Source: Cytophagales bacterium
GTDB lineage: Bacteria; Bacteroidota; Bacteroidia; Cytophagales; 172606-1
Reading direction: 5' to 3'
NCBI GenBank assembly: GCA_030448185.1
Contig: JAUJNL010000031.1
Span: 25,470 to 63,783 of the forward strand
DNA length: 38,314 nt
Shown: positions 27,984-38,040 of the stretch, one piece after another
How positions within the stretch are numbered: the first letter of the stretch is position 1
Layout: every line of letters begins with the position of its first letter
Position numbers and translations under genes: made by a program
Notes under the pieces: model-generated
The model's database searches: none
What the model was told of the DNA's origin: nothing
The model's input: the letters and a program-made list of their open reading frames with translations, nothing else

Positions 27984-29226
27984 ATGCAGCGAGCCGATAT
28001 CTGCATCGTGGGAGCCGCCGGCGGCGCAACTGCTGCCTTACACCTGGCTAAAAAAGGCATCCGGTCGGTACTGGTTGATAAGGCTTCATTTCCGCGGGAC
28101 AAGATTTGCGGCGATGCCCTGAGCGGCAAAGTGGTCGGCGAGTTGAAACGGATTGCCCCGGAATTGCCCCGCCAACTGGAAGCCAAACAATCCGTGCTAC
28201 CTTCCTGGGGAATCCGGTTTGTGGCCCCTAACGGCCGTAACCTGCGAATTCCCTTTCGTCCGGATTACAAGGTGGCTACTGATCCCGCCCCCGGGATACG
28301 TAGTGCGCCGAAAGCTGGATTTTGACCAGTTCCTGCTGGATGAAGTACGCTGTCATTCCGAAATTAGTCTTATCGAAGGGTAGAAATTGATTCTTACCAA
28401 TATGAGAATGGCTTCTGGACCATCCGGAATAAAAATGAGCAATTTCACCTGCAAGCGAGGTTACTTATTATTGCCAATGGCGCTCAGTCTAATTTCAGCC
28501 GGAAAATCGCCGGTTTACCACTACTTCCTTCCAGTCACTGTGCGGGTTTACGGGCTTACTACCGCAATGTAGCCGGACTCGATCCCGAAAATTTTATTGA
28601 ACTGCATTTTCTCAAAAACTTTTTGCCCGGCTATTTCTGGATTTTTCCCCTGGCTGACGACGGCTATGCCAACGTGGGTGTGGGCATGCTCACGGACCGG
28701 ATTAGCCGCCAGAAAGATAAACTTGAAGCAGGCCATTCTGGATCTCATCCTTTCGCACCCAGATTTGCAAGGCCGGTTTGCGGAGGCAGAGTTAGTTGGT
28801 GATATCAAACGCTTTGGTTTGCCGTTGGGTTCCCGCCGAAGGTTGATCTCCGGCAATGGTTATTTGCTCACGGGGGATGCCGCCCACCTGATTGATCCTT
28901 TCTCCGGGGAAGGAGTCAGCAATGCCATGATCAGCGGACGCTGGGCTGCCGAACAGGCAGAAAAATGTCTCCTCCAAAATGATTTTTCCGCTCCGTTTAT
29001 GCAGGATTATGATGCCGCGGTGTACAACCGCTTAGGCAAGGAACTGCAGCTGAGCTACCGGATGCAGCAGCTACTCGACTATCCGTGGCTGTTTAATGCC
29101 GTAGCCAATAAAGCTTCCCGCAATGCTACTTTTGGCCAGATGCTTTCCTGCATGTTTACCGATTTAGATCTGAGGGAGCAATTGAAGAAACCCTCTTTTT
29201 ACTTCAGGCTGCTTTTTAACCGTTAG
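27984..29226 (+). pseudogene. FAD-dependent oxidoreductase of the geranylgeranyl-reductase type, three frameshifts
   Basis: ATG 27984 opens the FAD-binding Rossmann fold: ADICIVGAAGGATAALHLAKKG and SVLVDKASFPRDKICGD. The frame then changes in a C run at 28288-28292 (one C too many), in a G run at 28378-28380 (one G too few) and at about 28716 (one base extra). Through these the protein reads on: YVVRRKLDFDQFLLDEV, FWIFPLADDGYANVGVG (family motif) and GYLLTGDAAHLIDPFSGEG, the second FAD motif, ending FYFRLLFNR. About 413 residues when joined. Enzymes of this group reduce isoprenoid double bonds or hydroxylate small aromatics; the exact substrate is unclear. Confidence 0.82.
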
Positions 29227-29413
29227 TCCACTTCTCCAGCAATTGGTATTCCGGTCTTTTCTGCTTAACTTCTTTGCGTTTGATACTAGCCAGAATGAAG
29301 CTTCGGAAAGTTTACCTATTGGCTTATATCTTACATACCTACAGGACGAAATTGGCATTACAACTGGTTAGAACCTGCATCATTTATGGTTGGTGTAGCG
29401 TTATTTGTAGCAT

Positions 29414-30421
29414 ATGCGAAAGCTCATTTTTATTGTCTTGGTGTTGCTTGCCTGCCCGGTGAGGGCCCAGTATGGTTCAGCAAATTTATCCAAGTTCCGG
29501 ATGGTGGCGAATCGGAGGCTTATTGTGGTGACCGAGTTGGATTCGCCGGCCATGATTGAATTATTACGTAAGAAAAAGAAGGGGCATGAAGTAAGTGACT
29601 ACCAGCGGTCCGTAGCCAACTATAATGCTCATTTTAAGGCTGTAGTGGAGAAATGGTGGCCCTACGAACAAGAAGTGCTATATATGACTTTTCAGGAAGC
29701 GGACCGTCTCCGGCGGGCCAAGGTGAAAGATGCAGCTGTGCTCTATTGCGCCCATATTGAGAATTTTACTACCAAAGGAGATGAAGGAGCCCGGAAGCGA
29801 AATGGGCTGGATTGGCCGGAGAATTTTAAGACCGTAAATCAGAAACGCGAACATTGGGATACGTACACGGTGATGGAGCTCAAGCTGATTGAAGAATTAG
29901 GGAAAGACAAACCCGTTTTTTCCCAAAACCTTGCTAATATTCTCCCCGATGGAGCGGACCTGGTTTTTGGCCTGCAAATGTTTCTGCAATACGTGAAGGC
30001 GGCTGAGGATAACCATAACGTCGAAAGCCGGGATCTGATGGACGTGCTCAAGCAGGGCGAAAAATCAATCAGCGAAAAAACTTTATTACTTCCCAAAAAA
30101 TGGCTTCATCCTTACCTGGTTGAACGCACGATTCAGGCGGCCTATAATTACCCCTATCAGATTGCTGATAATGAAACGTACCAGCATTTGGTCGAAAGCG
30201 GTGATTCAGCCTATGCCTACGTGCAGATTATTCCCGAGGTACTGTCAAAAAGGGTAAAGATCAAAACCAACTATCTGCACCTGGTATTAGATGTCTCCGA
30301 CGGAACCTTGTTGGCAGTGTACAAAGCTTCTTCGGACGAAGATGAAGACAAAGTGATTTCGAAAAACAGCCTCAAGGAGTACGCCCAGCAAGCCCGTAAC
30401 AATGGGCTGATCAGAAGATAA
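29414..30421 (+). CDS. Secreted protein of unknown function, 335 residues
   Basis: I do not recognise the family. A clear signal peptide (RKLIFIVLVLLACPVRAQ) is followed by a mixed alpha/beta soluble protein rich in Lys and Glu, with no cysteine pairs, repeats or sorting domain. The segment ADRLRRAKVKDAAVLYCAHIENF, a middle helical stretch and LVLDVSDGTLLAVYKASSD near the end suggest two subdomains. The frame is intact and the start is well placed. It probably acts in the periplasm. No partner is evident: it lies between two frameshifted genes. Confidence 0.8.
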   Translation: MRKLIFIVLVLLACPVRAQYGSANLSKFRMVANRRLIVVTELDSPAMIELLRKKKKGHEVSDYQRSVANYNAHFKAVVEKWWPYEQEVLYMTFQEADRLRRAKVKDAAVLYCAHIENFTTKGDEGARKRNGLDWPENFKTVNQKREHWDTYTVMELKLIEELGKDKPVFSQNLANILPDGADLVFGLQMFLQYVKAAEDNHNVESRDLMDVLKQGEKSISEKTLLLPKKWLHPYLVERTIQAAYNYPYQIADNETYQHLVESGDSAYAYVQIIPEVLSKRVKIKTNYLHLVLDVSDGTLLAVYKASSDEDEDKVISKNSLKEYAQQARNNGLIRR

Positions 30422-30450
30422 CCCGTAGAAACTGACCGGACTGCCAGGAT

Positions 30451-31286
30451 TTATTTGATGAAGTTATCATACGTAAACTTGAGAATGATGCCGGAAACCA
30501 CCACCAGAAATAATACCCGGACAAATGCCGTTCCCCGGCAGATGGCTATACTAGTGCCTGCCACCGAGCCTATAATGCTGCATATAGCCATGGGCAGGGC
30601 AATATGGTAAAGTTGTTGCCGGAATAGCAAAATACAGCAGAGCCGAAAGATTAATTGCCAGATTAACCGTTTTAGCTGAAGCCGAAGCCGACAAGAAATT
30701 AAATCCAAATAAGCCTACAAAGGCGAAAATAAGAAAGCTGCCCGTTCCCGAAAAAGCCGTCATAAAAGCCAATAACCATTCCAGTCAGTACGCCGTATCC
30801 TTTTTCTCTAGCGGCACTCAACCGTGGCGCATGCATGGCTCCAAAGTCTTTCTTAGTAAGCGTATAGAGGAAAACCCGATTAGCAGGCACAGAATCAAAG
30901 GGCGTAATAGGTCAGCGTTTAGCAGGCTGATGGTCCAGGCGGGCTCCTAAGAATGAAAACACAAGGGCCGTAGCAGCTGCGGAAAGCACTGAATTCCAGG
31001 GAATGGATGCATTACGGGTATAACGGAGAATGGCTACCGAAGTTCCGGCCAGGGAAGATACTTTGCCCGTTCCGAAAATGGTAGGGATGGGTACACCAGG
31101 CAGGAAAACCAGTAATGCCGGAACCTGGATCATACCGCCGCCGCCCACAATCGAATCAATAAAACCAGCCAGAAACGCGAAGAAACAGAAGTAAACTACT
31201 TCCAAAAGATGACTATTAGGGAAAGGACACCTGGAGTACCTGATGATTCGCTTTCCCTTGCTTCCTTTTGTTTGGGACTTTTGCAA
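30451..31286 (-). pseudogene. TSUP (TauE/SafE) family membrane permease, several frameshifts
   Basis: The first frame gives FCFFAFLAGFIDSIVGGGGMIQVPAL, the first half-repeat hallmark of the sulfite exporter TauE/SafE family, and GTGKVSSLAGTSVAI. The second half is scattered: LRPLILCLLIGF, then GVLTGMVIGFYDGFFG and, in another frame, GTGSFLIFAFVGLFGF with SASAKTVNLAINLSALL, then PMAICSIIGSVAGTSIAI and a terminal VVVSGIILKFTYDNF. Frame changes lie near 30930, 30870, 30752 and 30605. If restored, about 260 residues and eight membrane segments. It starts 24 bases after NamZ on the same strand. The ligand (small organic or sulfur anion) cannot be told. Confidence 0.78.
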
Positions 31287-31309
31287 TTCAATAATTCCTG
31301 CCTGATGTA

Positions 31310-32590
31310 TTACTCCGGATACAGCAGATACTTACGCCGCATGGCTGCGTATTTTTGCAATTCGGGTTGCCATGATGCCCGGATCTGAGCCTCCGTTTTA
31401 CCTTCCTGAATTTGTTTGCGCAGCGCTTCCGTGCCAACCAGTTTCTCGAAGAAACTCGTGAAAAACTTTTCCTTATTTTCGGCCTTCTGATAGAAGTCAA
31501 GCAGGTACCGCAGCGTAAAATGGTGGGTAGTGTCCTGGCGCAAATCAAGACCGTAGCATAGTTTGTCCTGCTGCGGCGGATTCTTAGAGGCAGACGTAGG
31601 TACCGGCGTAAAGGTAAAGGGGCCATTCTTCGGATTTGGCGAACCGATTACCTGAAACGGGAACGGGGTGCCCCGTCCCAAGCTGATGGGCGTTCCTTCA
31701 AACAGACAAATTGACGGGTACAGCCGGATGGCTACCTCATTAGGCAAATTAGGCGAAGGCCCTACTGGCAGTACGTACCGGGTCTGATGTGTGTAGTTGG
31801 CATTCTTTACCACTTTCAGGTTACACTTTACACCATTGGTTAACCAACCTTCTCCGTTTATCATCTGAGCCAGTTCAGCCACGGTCAGGCCATGTACAAT
31901 AGGTATCGGGTGCATCCCAATAAATGATTGGTGCTGAGGTTTCATCAATGGGCCGTCAAAATAGTTGCCGTGCGGATTCGGACGGTCCAATACCAGGCAC
32001 AGTTTATTATTTTCAGCACAGGCTTCCATTACGTAATGCATCGTACTGATATAAGTGTAGAAGCGGGCCCCGACATCCTGAATATCAAAAATAACCACGT
32101 CTACATCACTTAGTTGGGCCGGAGTAGGCTTTCGGTTAGAGCCGTAGAGGGAAATCAGCGGCAGTCCCGTTTTTTTATCCGTTTCATTGGCTACATGTTC
32201 TCCATTAGCGGCCTCACCCCGGAAACCGTGTTCGGGGGCAAATATTTTGAGCACCTTAACGCCACGGGAGAGCAGCGTATCAACCAGATGGGTTTTACCG
32301 GCAATAGAAGTGTGATTGACTACCATAGCAACCCGCTTTCCCTGCAGATCAGGAAGGTAGAGGTCTATTTGTTCGGCTCCGGTCAGCAACCGGGCCGGAA
32401 TATCTTTTGCCGGCGTGGCCGGAACAGGTTGTTTCCCGGTAGGCGCAGGGGTAGAAGGCGTGGCCGGAGTGGGCTTGGCTGGCGTGGTTTTAGGAGCTGG
32501 TTTGGAGGCTACGGGTTTACGACTGGCCGGCTTACGGGCACATGCCATAAAGAAGAATATAGTCAGCGCAAAAAGGTAAATGATACGCAT
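31310..32590 (-). CDS. namZ: Exo-beta-N-acetylmuramidase NamZ (DUF1343), lipoprotein
   Basis: A short signal with an AC lipobox (FFFMACARK, Cys17) is followed by a Lys/Pro/Thr-rich linker of about 45 residues and then the DUF1343 domain. Family signatures: RVAMVVNHTSIAGKTHLVDTL, KIFAPEHGFRG, VVIFDIQDVGARFYTYISTMHY, LDRPNPHGNYFDGP, HGLTVAELAQMINGEGW and EGTPISLGRGTPFPFQVIGSP. Enzymes of this family remove terminal N-acetylmuramic acid from wall fragments, for wall recycling or for feeding on them. 426 residues is normal. The TSUP permease follows on the same strand. Confidence 0.9.
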   Translation of the reverse strand: MRIIYLFALTIFFFMACARKPASRKPVASKPAPKTTPAKPTPATPSTPAPTGKQPVPATPAKDIPARLLTGAEQIDLYLPDLQGKRVAMVVNHTSIAGKTHLVDTLLSRGVKVLKIFAPEHGFRGEAANGEHVANETDKKTGLPLISLYGSNRKPTPAQLSDVDVVIFDIQDVGARFYTYISTMHYVMEACAENNKLCLVLDRPNPHGNYFDGPLMKPQHQSFIGMHPIPIVHGLTVAELAQMINGEGWLTNGVKCNLKVVKNANYTHQTRYVLPVGPSPNLPNEVAIRLYPSICLFEGTPISLGRGTPFPFQVIGSPNPKNGPFTFTPVPTSASKNPPQQDKLCYGLDLRQDTTHHFTLRYLLDFYQKAENKEKFFTSFFEKLVGTEALRKQIQEGKTEAQIRASWQPELQKYAAMRRKYLLYPE

Positions 32591-32800
32591 GTATTGGATG
32601 AATGAGGGTATGAGTATGTAAGTGTATGAGCTAAAAGTGTAAGGAATATTTTAAATTTCTGCCTCTAAGATAAAACGATTCTGCAAAAATTATATTTACT
32701 CCTCCACTCATATACTCATTAACTCGTAGACTCCGTACCACCTTCTTAACTCCCGAAATTCCCTTAACTTGCTTCGGTTATTTTATCCGGTCATTCTACC

Positions 32801-34036
32801 TTGAATTCCAAAAACGTATCTCTTTTTATTGCGCAGAAGATCCGCCATACGGAGGGTGAATCATTTTCTGCTACAGTGGCCCGGATCGGAGTAGGCGGAA
32901 TTGCCCTGGGCCTGGCCGTAATGATCATTTCGTTTGCTATTCTGGGAGGATTCAAACAGAAAATATATCAGAAAATTTTCAGTTTTGGGGCTCACCTCCA
33001 GGTAACTAATTTCGAGTCAGACGACTCTTACATGGACGAGCCCGTACCATTAAATACCCGGATTTATAAAAACTACGATAAAATTCCTGGTATTGCCCAT
33101 GTGCAGGTATTCGGTCAGAAACTAGGATTATTAAAAACCGAGCAGGAAGTCCAGGGGGTACTCTTGAAAGGCGTAGGAAAGGATTTTAACTATGACTCCT
33201 TCCGGTCTAATATGGTAGAAGGTGATTTTATTCAGTTTAAGGATACCACCTACTCCCAGGATATTGTCATTAGTCGTAGAATTTCAAGGCAATTGAATCT
33301 GAAGCCGGGAGATAGGGTATTTGTGTACTTTCTGCGGGATCAGAAGCAACCCCGGGTGCGCCGCCTGACTATTTCCGGAGTGTACGAAACGGGAATGGAG
33401 GAATTTGACGAATCTATTGTCCTGAGTGATATTGCCCTGCTACAGCGCATGAATGACTGGTCGGCCGACAAGGTAGGTGGGTATGAGATTTTTCTGAAAG
33501 ACTTTGCTACGCTGGAACAGGTACAGGCTAAGGTATACAATCAGATGGAGTACTACATGAAAGTAGTGCCGGTAACCGAAAAGTACATTCAGATTTTTGA
33601 GTGGCTTACCTTGCTCAACCGTAACGTAGCGATTTTTCTGGCACTTATCCTGTTTGTAGCCTGCTTCAATATGGTGGCTATTGTGCTGATCCTGATTATG
33701 GAGCGAACCCAGATGATTGGTTTGCTCAAAGCGGTGGGCGCTTCTGATGGTCAGTTGCGGAATATTTTTATGGTAAGCGGCGTACGGCTGGTAGTGGAGG
33801 GAATATTTTGGGGCAATGTGGTCGGCCTGGGGTTTTGTGCGTCCTTACAGTATTTCTTTAAAATCATTCCGCTTGATCAGGAAGCTTATTACATGAGTTA
33901 CGTTCCCATTGAATGGGACATTCCACTGATCCTGCTGCTTAATTTAGGCATTTTTGTGCTGGTGGCCGCAGTCTTACTGATTCCAACGGCTATTATCTCC
34001 CGTATCCAGCCAGTGAAGGCATTAAGGTTTGATTAA
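32801..34036 (+). CDS. lolE: Lipoprotein-releasing (LolC/LolE-type) FtsX-family ABC permease
   Basis: The start is TTG at 32801 (NSKNVSLFIAQKIRHTEGESFSATVARIG), chosen because the conserved N-terminal helix begins there and no ATG precedes it. One membrane segment lies at about 28-50, then a large periplasmic domain (about 55-265), then three membrane segments within about 270-405, with the family phrase ERTQMIGLLKAVGASDGQLRNIF. It works with an ATPase (LolD) to release lipoproteins from the inner membrane; none is adjacent, as is common in Bacteroidota. 411 residues is normal. Confidence 0.9.
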   Translation: MNSKNVSLFIAQKIRHTEGESFSATVARIGVGGIALGLAVMIISFAILGGFKQKIYQKIFSFGAHLQVTNFESDDSYMDEPVPLNTRIYKNYDKIPGIAHVQVFGQKLGLLKTEQEVQGVLLKGVGKDFNYDSFRSNMVEGDFIQFKDTTYSQDIVISRRISRQLNLKPGDRVFVYFLRDQKQPRVRRLTISGVYETGMEEFDESIVLSDIALLQRMNDWSADKVGGYEIFLKDFATLEQVQAKVYNQMEYYMKVVPVTEKYIQIFEWLTLLNRNVAIFLALILFVACFNMVAIVLILIMERTQMIGLLKAVGASDGQLRNIFMVSGVRLVVEGIFWGNVVGLGFCASLQYFFKIIPLDQEAYYMSYVPIEWDIPLILLLNLGIFVLVAAVLLIPTAIISRIQPVKALRFD

Positions 34037-34038
34037 AA

Positions 34039-34122
34039 GGTATTAGGTATTAGGTATTAGGTATTAGGTATTAGGTATTAGGTATTAGGTATTAGGTATT
34101 AGGTATTAGGTATTAGGTATTA
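34039..34122. repeat. Heptanucleotide tandem array, 12 perfect copies of GGTATTA
   Basis: Twelve exact seven-base units between the permease stop and the pyrophosphatase gene. Two AATACC words, the reverse complement of the unit core, occur shortly after (34202-34208), as if the array had an inverted partner. Copy number is likely to vary between strains or reads. Confidence 0.97.
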
Positions 34123-34220
34123 GTTTTATTTGAACGACTTTTTTCAATGACTAATCAACTTTTACTCATTCACTTAAACTTTTTTACTAATATCCAGTAC
34201 CCAATACCTTATTACCCGCA

Positions 34221-34772
34221 TTATACTTGTACTGGCTCCTTCTTGCCAAATGTCTGCTGATAAAACTCTATACTATGGTTGATGATTTCCATAGCCATAT
34301 CTTTGCCCAGGAAATCCTCCACTACTACTTCCTTGTTTTCCAGTTTTTTATAATCTTCGAAGAAGCTTTTCATCTCCTGAATGAAATGGGGAGGCAAATC
34401 GTTGATATCATTGATGTGGTTGACACTCATATCTTTGGCCGCTACCGCGATGATTTTATCATCTGCTTCGCCAGAATCAAGCATCCGCATGACCCCGATT
34501 ACTTTGGCTTCTACCAGGCAAAGGGGCTCCAGATCAATCTGGCACAGTACCAGAATATCCAATGGATCGTGGTCGTCGCCGTACGTCTGGGGAATAAAGC
34601 CGTAATTGGCCGGATAATATACGGAAGTGAACAGAACGCGGTCCAGTTTCAGCAATCCGCTTTCTTTATCAAGTTCGTACTTGGCGCGGCTGCCTTTCGG
34701 AATTTCAATGATACCAGTAACTACTTCAGGAGCATTTTCTCCGATAGATACTTCGTGCCAGGGATTCATCAT
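34221..34772 (-). CDS. ppa: Inorganic pyrophosphatase, family I
   Basis: A soluble enzyme that hydrolyses pyrophosphate to phosphate with Mg2+. The motifs are intact: [41 protein letters not shown] with the Mg-binding Asp residues, and [16 protein letters not shown]. 183 residues is normal for bacterial family I. Double ATG start (34772, 34769). The C-terminal [15 protein letters not shown] stretch is family-typical for Bacteroidota. It is transcribed towards the heptamer array. Confidence 0.95.
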   Translation of the reverse strand: MMNPWHEVSIGENAPEVVTGIIEIPKGSRAKYELDKESGLLKLDRVLFTSVYYPANYGFIPQTYGDDHDPLDILVLCQIDLEPLCLVEAKVIGVMRMLDSGEADDKIIAVAAKDMSVNHINDINDLPPHFIQEMKSFFEDYKKLENKEVVVEDFLGKDMAMEIINHSIEFYQQTFGKKEPVQV

Positions 34773-35053
34773 AGTTTGAATGAGTGTATGGTTAATATAA
34801 TTGTGGGTGCAAATTACGGGTTGTCCAGTAGAATGACATCATCCAAAATAAAAAGACAAATAAATGATGACCACTCAGATAAGGTCATAAATTGGCAAAA
34901 TGGCCCTTTTTCTGCTTTCGCCGACTGCTTCCTTTTATCCGCAAAATAGGAATAAAGTAAGCAGGGAAGATGTAAGAAATGAGAAGAATTGTAGACTATA
35001 TTAAAGTTGCTACCCGATCGTCCGTATATGAACCATATTTGTGAGATATTCTA

Positions 35054-35245
35054 TTACAGCATTTGCAGCAATAGCTGACGAATTCTGGCCAGTTTGGGCG
35101 ATTTACGGCTCTTAACTGGGATAGGATCGCCAAAAGGAAATGGATAGGTTTCCGGGTTAGTATTTATTGAACCAAGTAACAAGCGCAGATACTTTTGGGC
35201 TTCCGGCGAGGCGCAGATACTGTTTATCTCGATTACCTTCTCCAT
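35054..35245 (-). CDS. Possible small protein, 63 residues
   Basis: I do not recognise it. EKVIEINSICASPEAQKYLRLLLGS followed by a Pro-rich turn and a basic helix (KSRKSPKLARIRQLLLQML) could be a small folded peptide. No homologue is known to me, no strong ribosome site is seen (they are often absent in Bacteroidota), and it is short, so it may be chance. Confidence 0.35.
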   Translation of the reverse strand: MEKVIEINSICASPEAQKYLRLLLGSINTNPETYPFPFGDPIPVKSRKSPKLARIRQLLLQML

Positions 35246-35419
35246 AATTCTGGGATAGTTTTAATTTGTTCAAAGGTAGTCGCTACCAATTCAGGCGCCA
35301 CCCGAAAGAGGATAAACCGGAACAAGATCCGGTTAAAGTGTAGTTTTTTTCGGTGGAATACGATCCTTATTAGCCAAACTACAGTGGAAGATTAAGAATT
35401 TACAATTTAAAAAGCGTTG

Positions 35420-36379
35420 ATGGAACAAGCGGAATGGATAGGGGCTTCGAGTGGATACCGGATTCAGATCAGTCAGGGGATACCTGCCGATCCGCCCGAA
35501 GCCCGATTCCTATTTAACCAATCCAAGTATCTGGCTGGGCAAACTTGCGGGGAGCCCATCTTGTTCAGGGTATGGCGAAAAAACCGGATGCTGGCTTTTA
35601 TATACCTTTTTCTCGGGGATAAGGTGGCATTCAGTCCCTGCCGGGCTACCTTCGGTTCCGTTGAGTGTACAGCAGCGGTCACTGCGGAAGCTTTGGATTT
35701 GCTACTGCAGCAGGCAAGCAGTTTTGCATCCTCCCGGTCCTTAACCTCAATCCGGGTGATTTCTTACCCTTTTTGTTACGACTATGAGGGCTCAACCTGG
35801 ATTACGGCCGCCTTTTTACGGAATGGCTTTTCCATTCAATATGCCGATGAAAATTACCACATTCCGGTAATTGAGGAGAAATGGGAACTGTCCCTGCACC
35901 CTTCGGCCCGCCGGAGACTCGAAAAATGCCTCGCTGCCGGATTTACCTTCGGACCGGAATCCGCTTCTTACGCAGGCAAGGCCTGGCATTTTATCAATAC
36001 TTGCCGGAAACGCCGGGGTTTTCCGATAACGCTGGACCAAGATTCTTTTATCCGCCTTCTTGAAGGATTTCCGGGAGTATACCAGCTGTTTACTGTAAAA
36101 GATGGGGCAAATACGGCTGCTCTTACCGTTACCGTCCGGATCAACGAACACATTCTCTATAACTTTTATCCGGCGGATGCGGAAGGTTACCAGACGTACA
36201 GCCCTTCTATTCTGCTTACCAAAGAACTATACGAGTATGCTGGCCGCCAAGGGTTTAAGCTACTCGATTTAGGGATTGCTACTGACCAAGGCCGGCCTAA
36301 TCATGGATTGATCCGGTTTAAGCGGAATTTAGGCGCCCTGCCTTCACTGAAGCTTACTTTTTTGAAATTACTACCCTAA
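35420..36379 (+). CDS. FemAB/GNAT-like acyltransferase
   Basis: ATG 35420 is chosen over the TTG at 35417. The protein shows the double-GNAT layout of FemAB-like proteins: an N-terminal lobe that ends near residue 110, and a C-terminal lobe with LSLHPSARRRLEKCLAAGFTF (helix after the ELSLH strand), AWHFINTCRKRRGFPITLD, and LLTKELYEYAGRQGFKLLDLGIATD then IRFKRNLGALPSLKLTF. This family moves amino-acyl or acyl groups to sugars, peptides or lipids. Substrate unknown. 319 residues, intact, no clear neighbours. Confidence 0.7.
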   Translation: MEQAEWIGASSGYRIQISQGIPADPPEARFLFNQSKYLAGQTCGEPILFRVWRKNRMLAFIYLFLGDKVAFSPCRATFGSVECTAAVTAEALDLLLQQASSFASSRSLTSIRVISYPFCYDYEGSTWITAAFLRNGFSIQYADENYHIPVIEEKWELSLHPSARRRLEKCLAAGFTFGPESASYAGKAWHFINTCRKRRGFPITLDQDSFIRLLEGFPGVYQLFTVKDGANTAALTVTVRINEHILYNFYPADAEGYQTYSPSILLTKELYEYAGRQGFKLLDLGIATDQGRPNHGLIRFKRNLGALPSLKLTFLKLLP

Positions 36380-36774
36380 CAGCCATCGAAGCAGGGAATA
36401 TTTGGGTAAGGGTAGTTATTTTCCAGTCAACTAGGATTTTGGACTTTCAGCAAAACACCCCTAAATCCCCTAAAGGGACTTCAAGAAGGGTCTTATTAGC
36501 CCCTTCAGGGGTTGGAGGTAAAAACTGCGGGTAAGTCCTGATAATTTTGAACTTTACAGACGTTACGCAGTTTGTGTGGATAATGCGCCGGAGGTGACGG
36601 TAGCTTACATGTCAGCTAATCTAACATTCATTACGGGCACGTAGTGGTAGCCGGCTTTTTCATCCATTCCCTCCGCCACTCATCAAACTTTCCGGACATA
36701 AATGCAGTTTGCCTGACAGACGGCTGCATTTTTGCGCGGCAGCGTTCCTAGCTATTTGATCCAAATATTTAAAT
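36380..36774. other. Intergenic region with a dispersed CCCCTAAA-type repeat
   Basis: At 36456-36520, CCCCTAAATCCCCTAAAGGG and, further on, AGCCCCTTCAGGGGTTGG form overlapping small inverted repeats. A related word (CCCCTAACCCCTCCTTGAAG) is at 38244-38263. These belong to a common Bacteroidota intergenic repeat type. No gene is seen here. Confidence 0.45.
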
Positions 36775-38040
36775 ATGAATAAGCTTATTTTTCTCGTAGT
36801 GACCTCGCTGCTGTTTCTGCTCATTGACTTTTACGTTTTTCAGGCGGTTCGGGTGGTTACCCATGATCTGTCAGGCAGCGTCCGGCGAGGAATTTCTATT
36901 GCCTACTGGAGTCTGACCGGGCTTACGCTGGTTGCGCTGTATGCCTACAATTTACTGAACCCGGACCTGTTTGGCCGTTCGGGACGAATGTTCATTCTGA
37001 CCGGCATTTTTGCCAACTATTTCTCTAAGCTGTTCATGTTGCCCTTTCTGTTTGTGGACGATCTGATCCGGCTCGGCAGGTGGGTAGTAGGTTTATTTTC
37101 CAAATCAGCAGCTTCTACTCCGGAAGTGGCCGGTACAACTGCTGAAACCATTACCCGTTCGGCATTCTTAATGAAAGCGGCGGTGGTAGCGGGAAGCCTG
37201 CCCGTGATTGGCGTCGGCTACGGAATTTTGTCCGGGGCTCACGACTACCGGATCAGAAGGGTTACGGTAAAGCTGCCTGATCTGCCAAAATCATTTGAGG
37301 GACTACGCATTGCCCAGATTTCGGATATTCATTCGGGCAGTTTTTTTAATAAGACGGCGGTAAAAGGTGGCGTAGACATGCTCCTGCGGGAAAAACCGGA
37401 TCTGGTGTTCTTCACTGGTGATCTGGTCAATAATACCGCTCCCGAGATAAAAGACTACATTCCCGTTTTTGAAAAGATCAAAGCACCCTTAGGGGTGTAT
37501 TCTACCCTCGGCAACCATGATTACGGTGACTACGTGAGTTGGTCAAGTGTGCAGGAGAAGCGTCAGAACCTTGAAAACCTTAAATACGCCCATAAACTAC
37601 TCGGATGGGATCTGCTGATGAATGAACACCGGCTGCTCAAACAGGGGGCGGATCAGCTGGCAATTATTGGGATCGAGAACTGGGGGGCCAAAGGACGTTT
37701 CCCTAAATACGGTAAGTTGGCTCAGGCTAACCAGGGTACGGAGGAGGCTTCCGTAAAATTGCTCCTGTCCCACGATCCCAGCCACTGGGATGCGCAGGTC
37801 CGGCCTGAGTTTAAGGACATTGATGTCATGTTCGCCGGGCATACGCACGGGATGCAATTTGGAGTGGAGATTGGCAACATCAAATGGAGTCCGGTGCAGT
37901 ACATATATGACCAGTGGGCCGGCCTGTACGAGAAAGAAGGCCAGTACCTGTACGTCAACCGGGGATTCGGGTACCTGGGCTTTCCGGGCCGGATCGGGAT
38001 GCCCCCGGAAATTACGATTATGGAGTTGCAACGGGGATAA
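36775..38040 (+). CDS. Membrane-bound calcineurin-like metallophosphoesterase
   Basis: 421 residues. Four hydrophobic segments within about 1-160 anchor it (MNKLIFLVVTSLLFLLIDF, then YWSLTGLTLVALYAY and others), and the phosphoesterase domain follows. The metal motifs are in order: QISDIHSG, FFTGDLVNN, LGNHDYGDY, LLLSHDP and FAGHTHGMQFG. Members of this class are often UDP-diacylglucosamine or related phosphodiesterases, or of unknown target. The end, YLYVNRGFGYLGFPGRIGMPPEITIMEL, is family-typical. Intact, no neighbours of note. 38041-38314 after it holds no gene I can see. Confidence 0.9.
   Translation: MNKLIFLVVTSLLFLLIDFYVFQAVRVVTHDLSGSVRRGISIAYWSLTGLTLVALYAYNLLNPDLFGRSGRMFILTGIFANYFSKLFMLPFLFVDDLIRLGRWVVGLFSKSAASTPEVAGTTAETITRSAFLMKAAVVAGSLPVIGVGYGILSGAHDYRIRRVTVKLPDLPKSFEGLRIAQISDIHSGSFFNKTAVKGGVDMLLREKPDLVFFTGDLVNNTAPEIKDYIPVFEKIKAPLGVYSTLGNHDYGDYVSWSSVQEKRQNLENLKYAHKLLGWDLLMNEHRLLKQGADQLAIIGIENWGAKGRFPKYGKLAQANQGTEEASVKLLLSHDPSHWDAQVRPEFKDIDVMFAGHTHGMQFGVEIGNIKWSPVQYIYDQWAGLYEKEGQYLYVNRGFGYLGFPGRIGMPPEITIMELQRG

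Noticed and set aside
34039..34122. Direct repeats as a CRISPR array
   Set aside because: The seven-base units are contiguous with no spacers and no cas genes are present.
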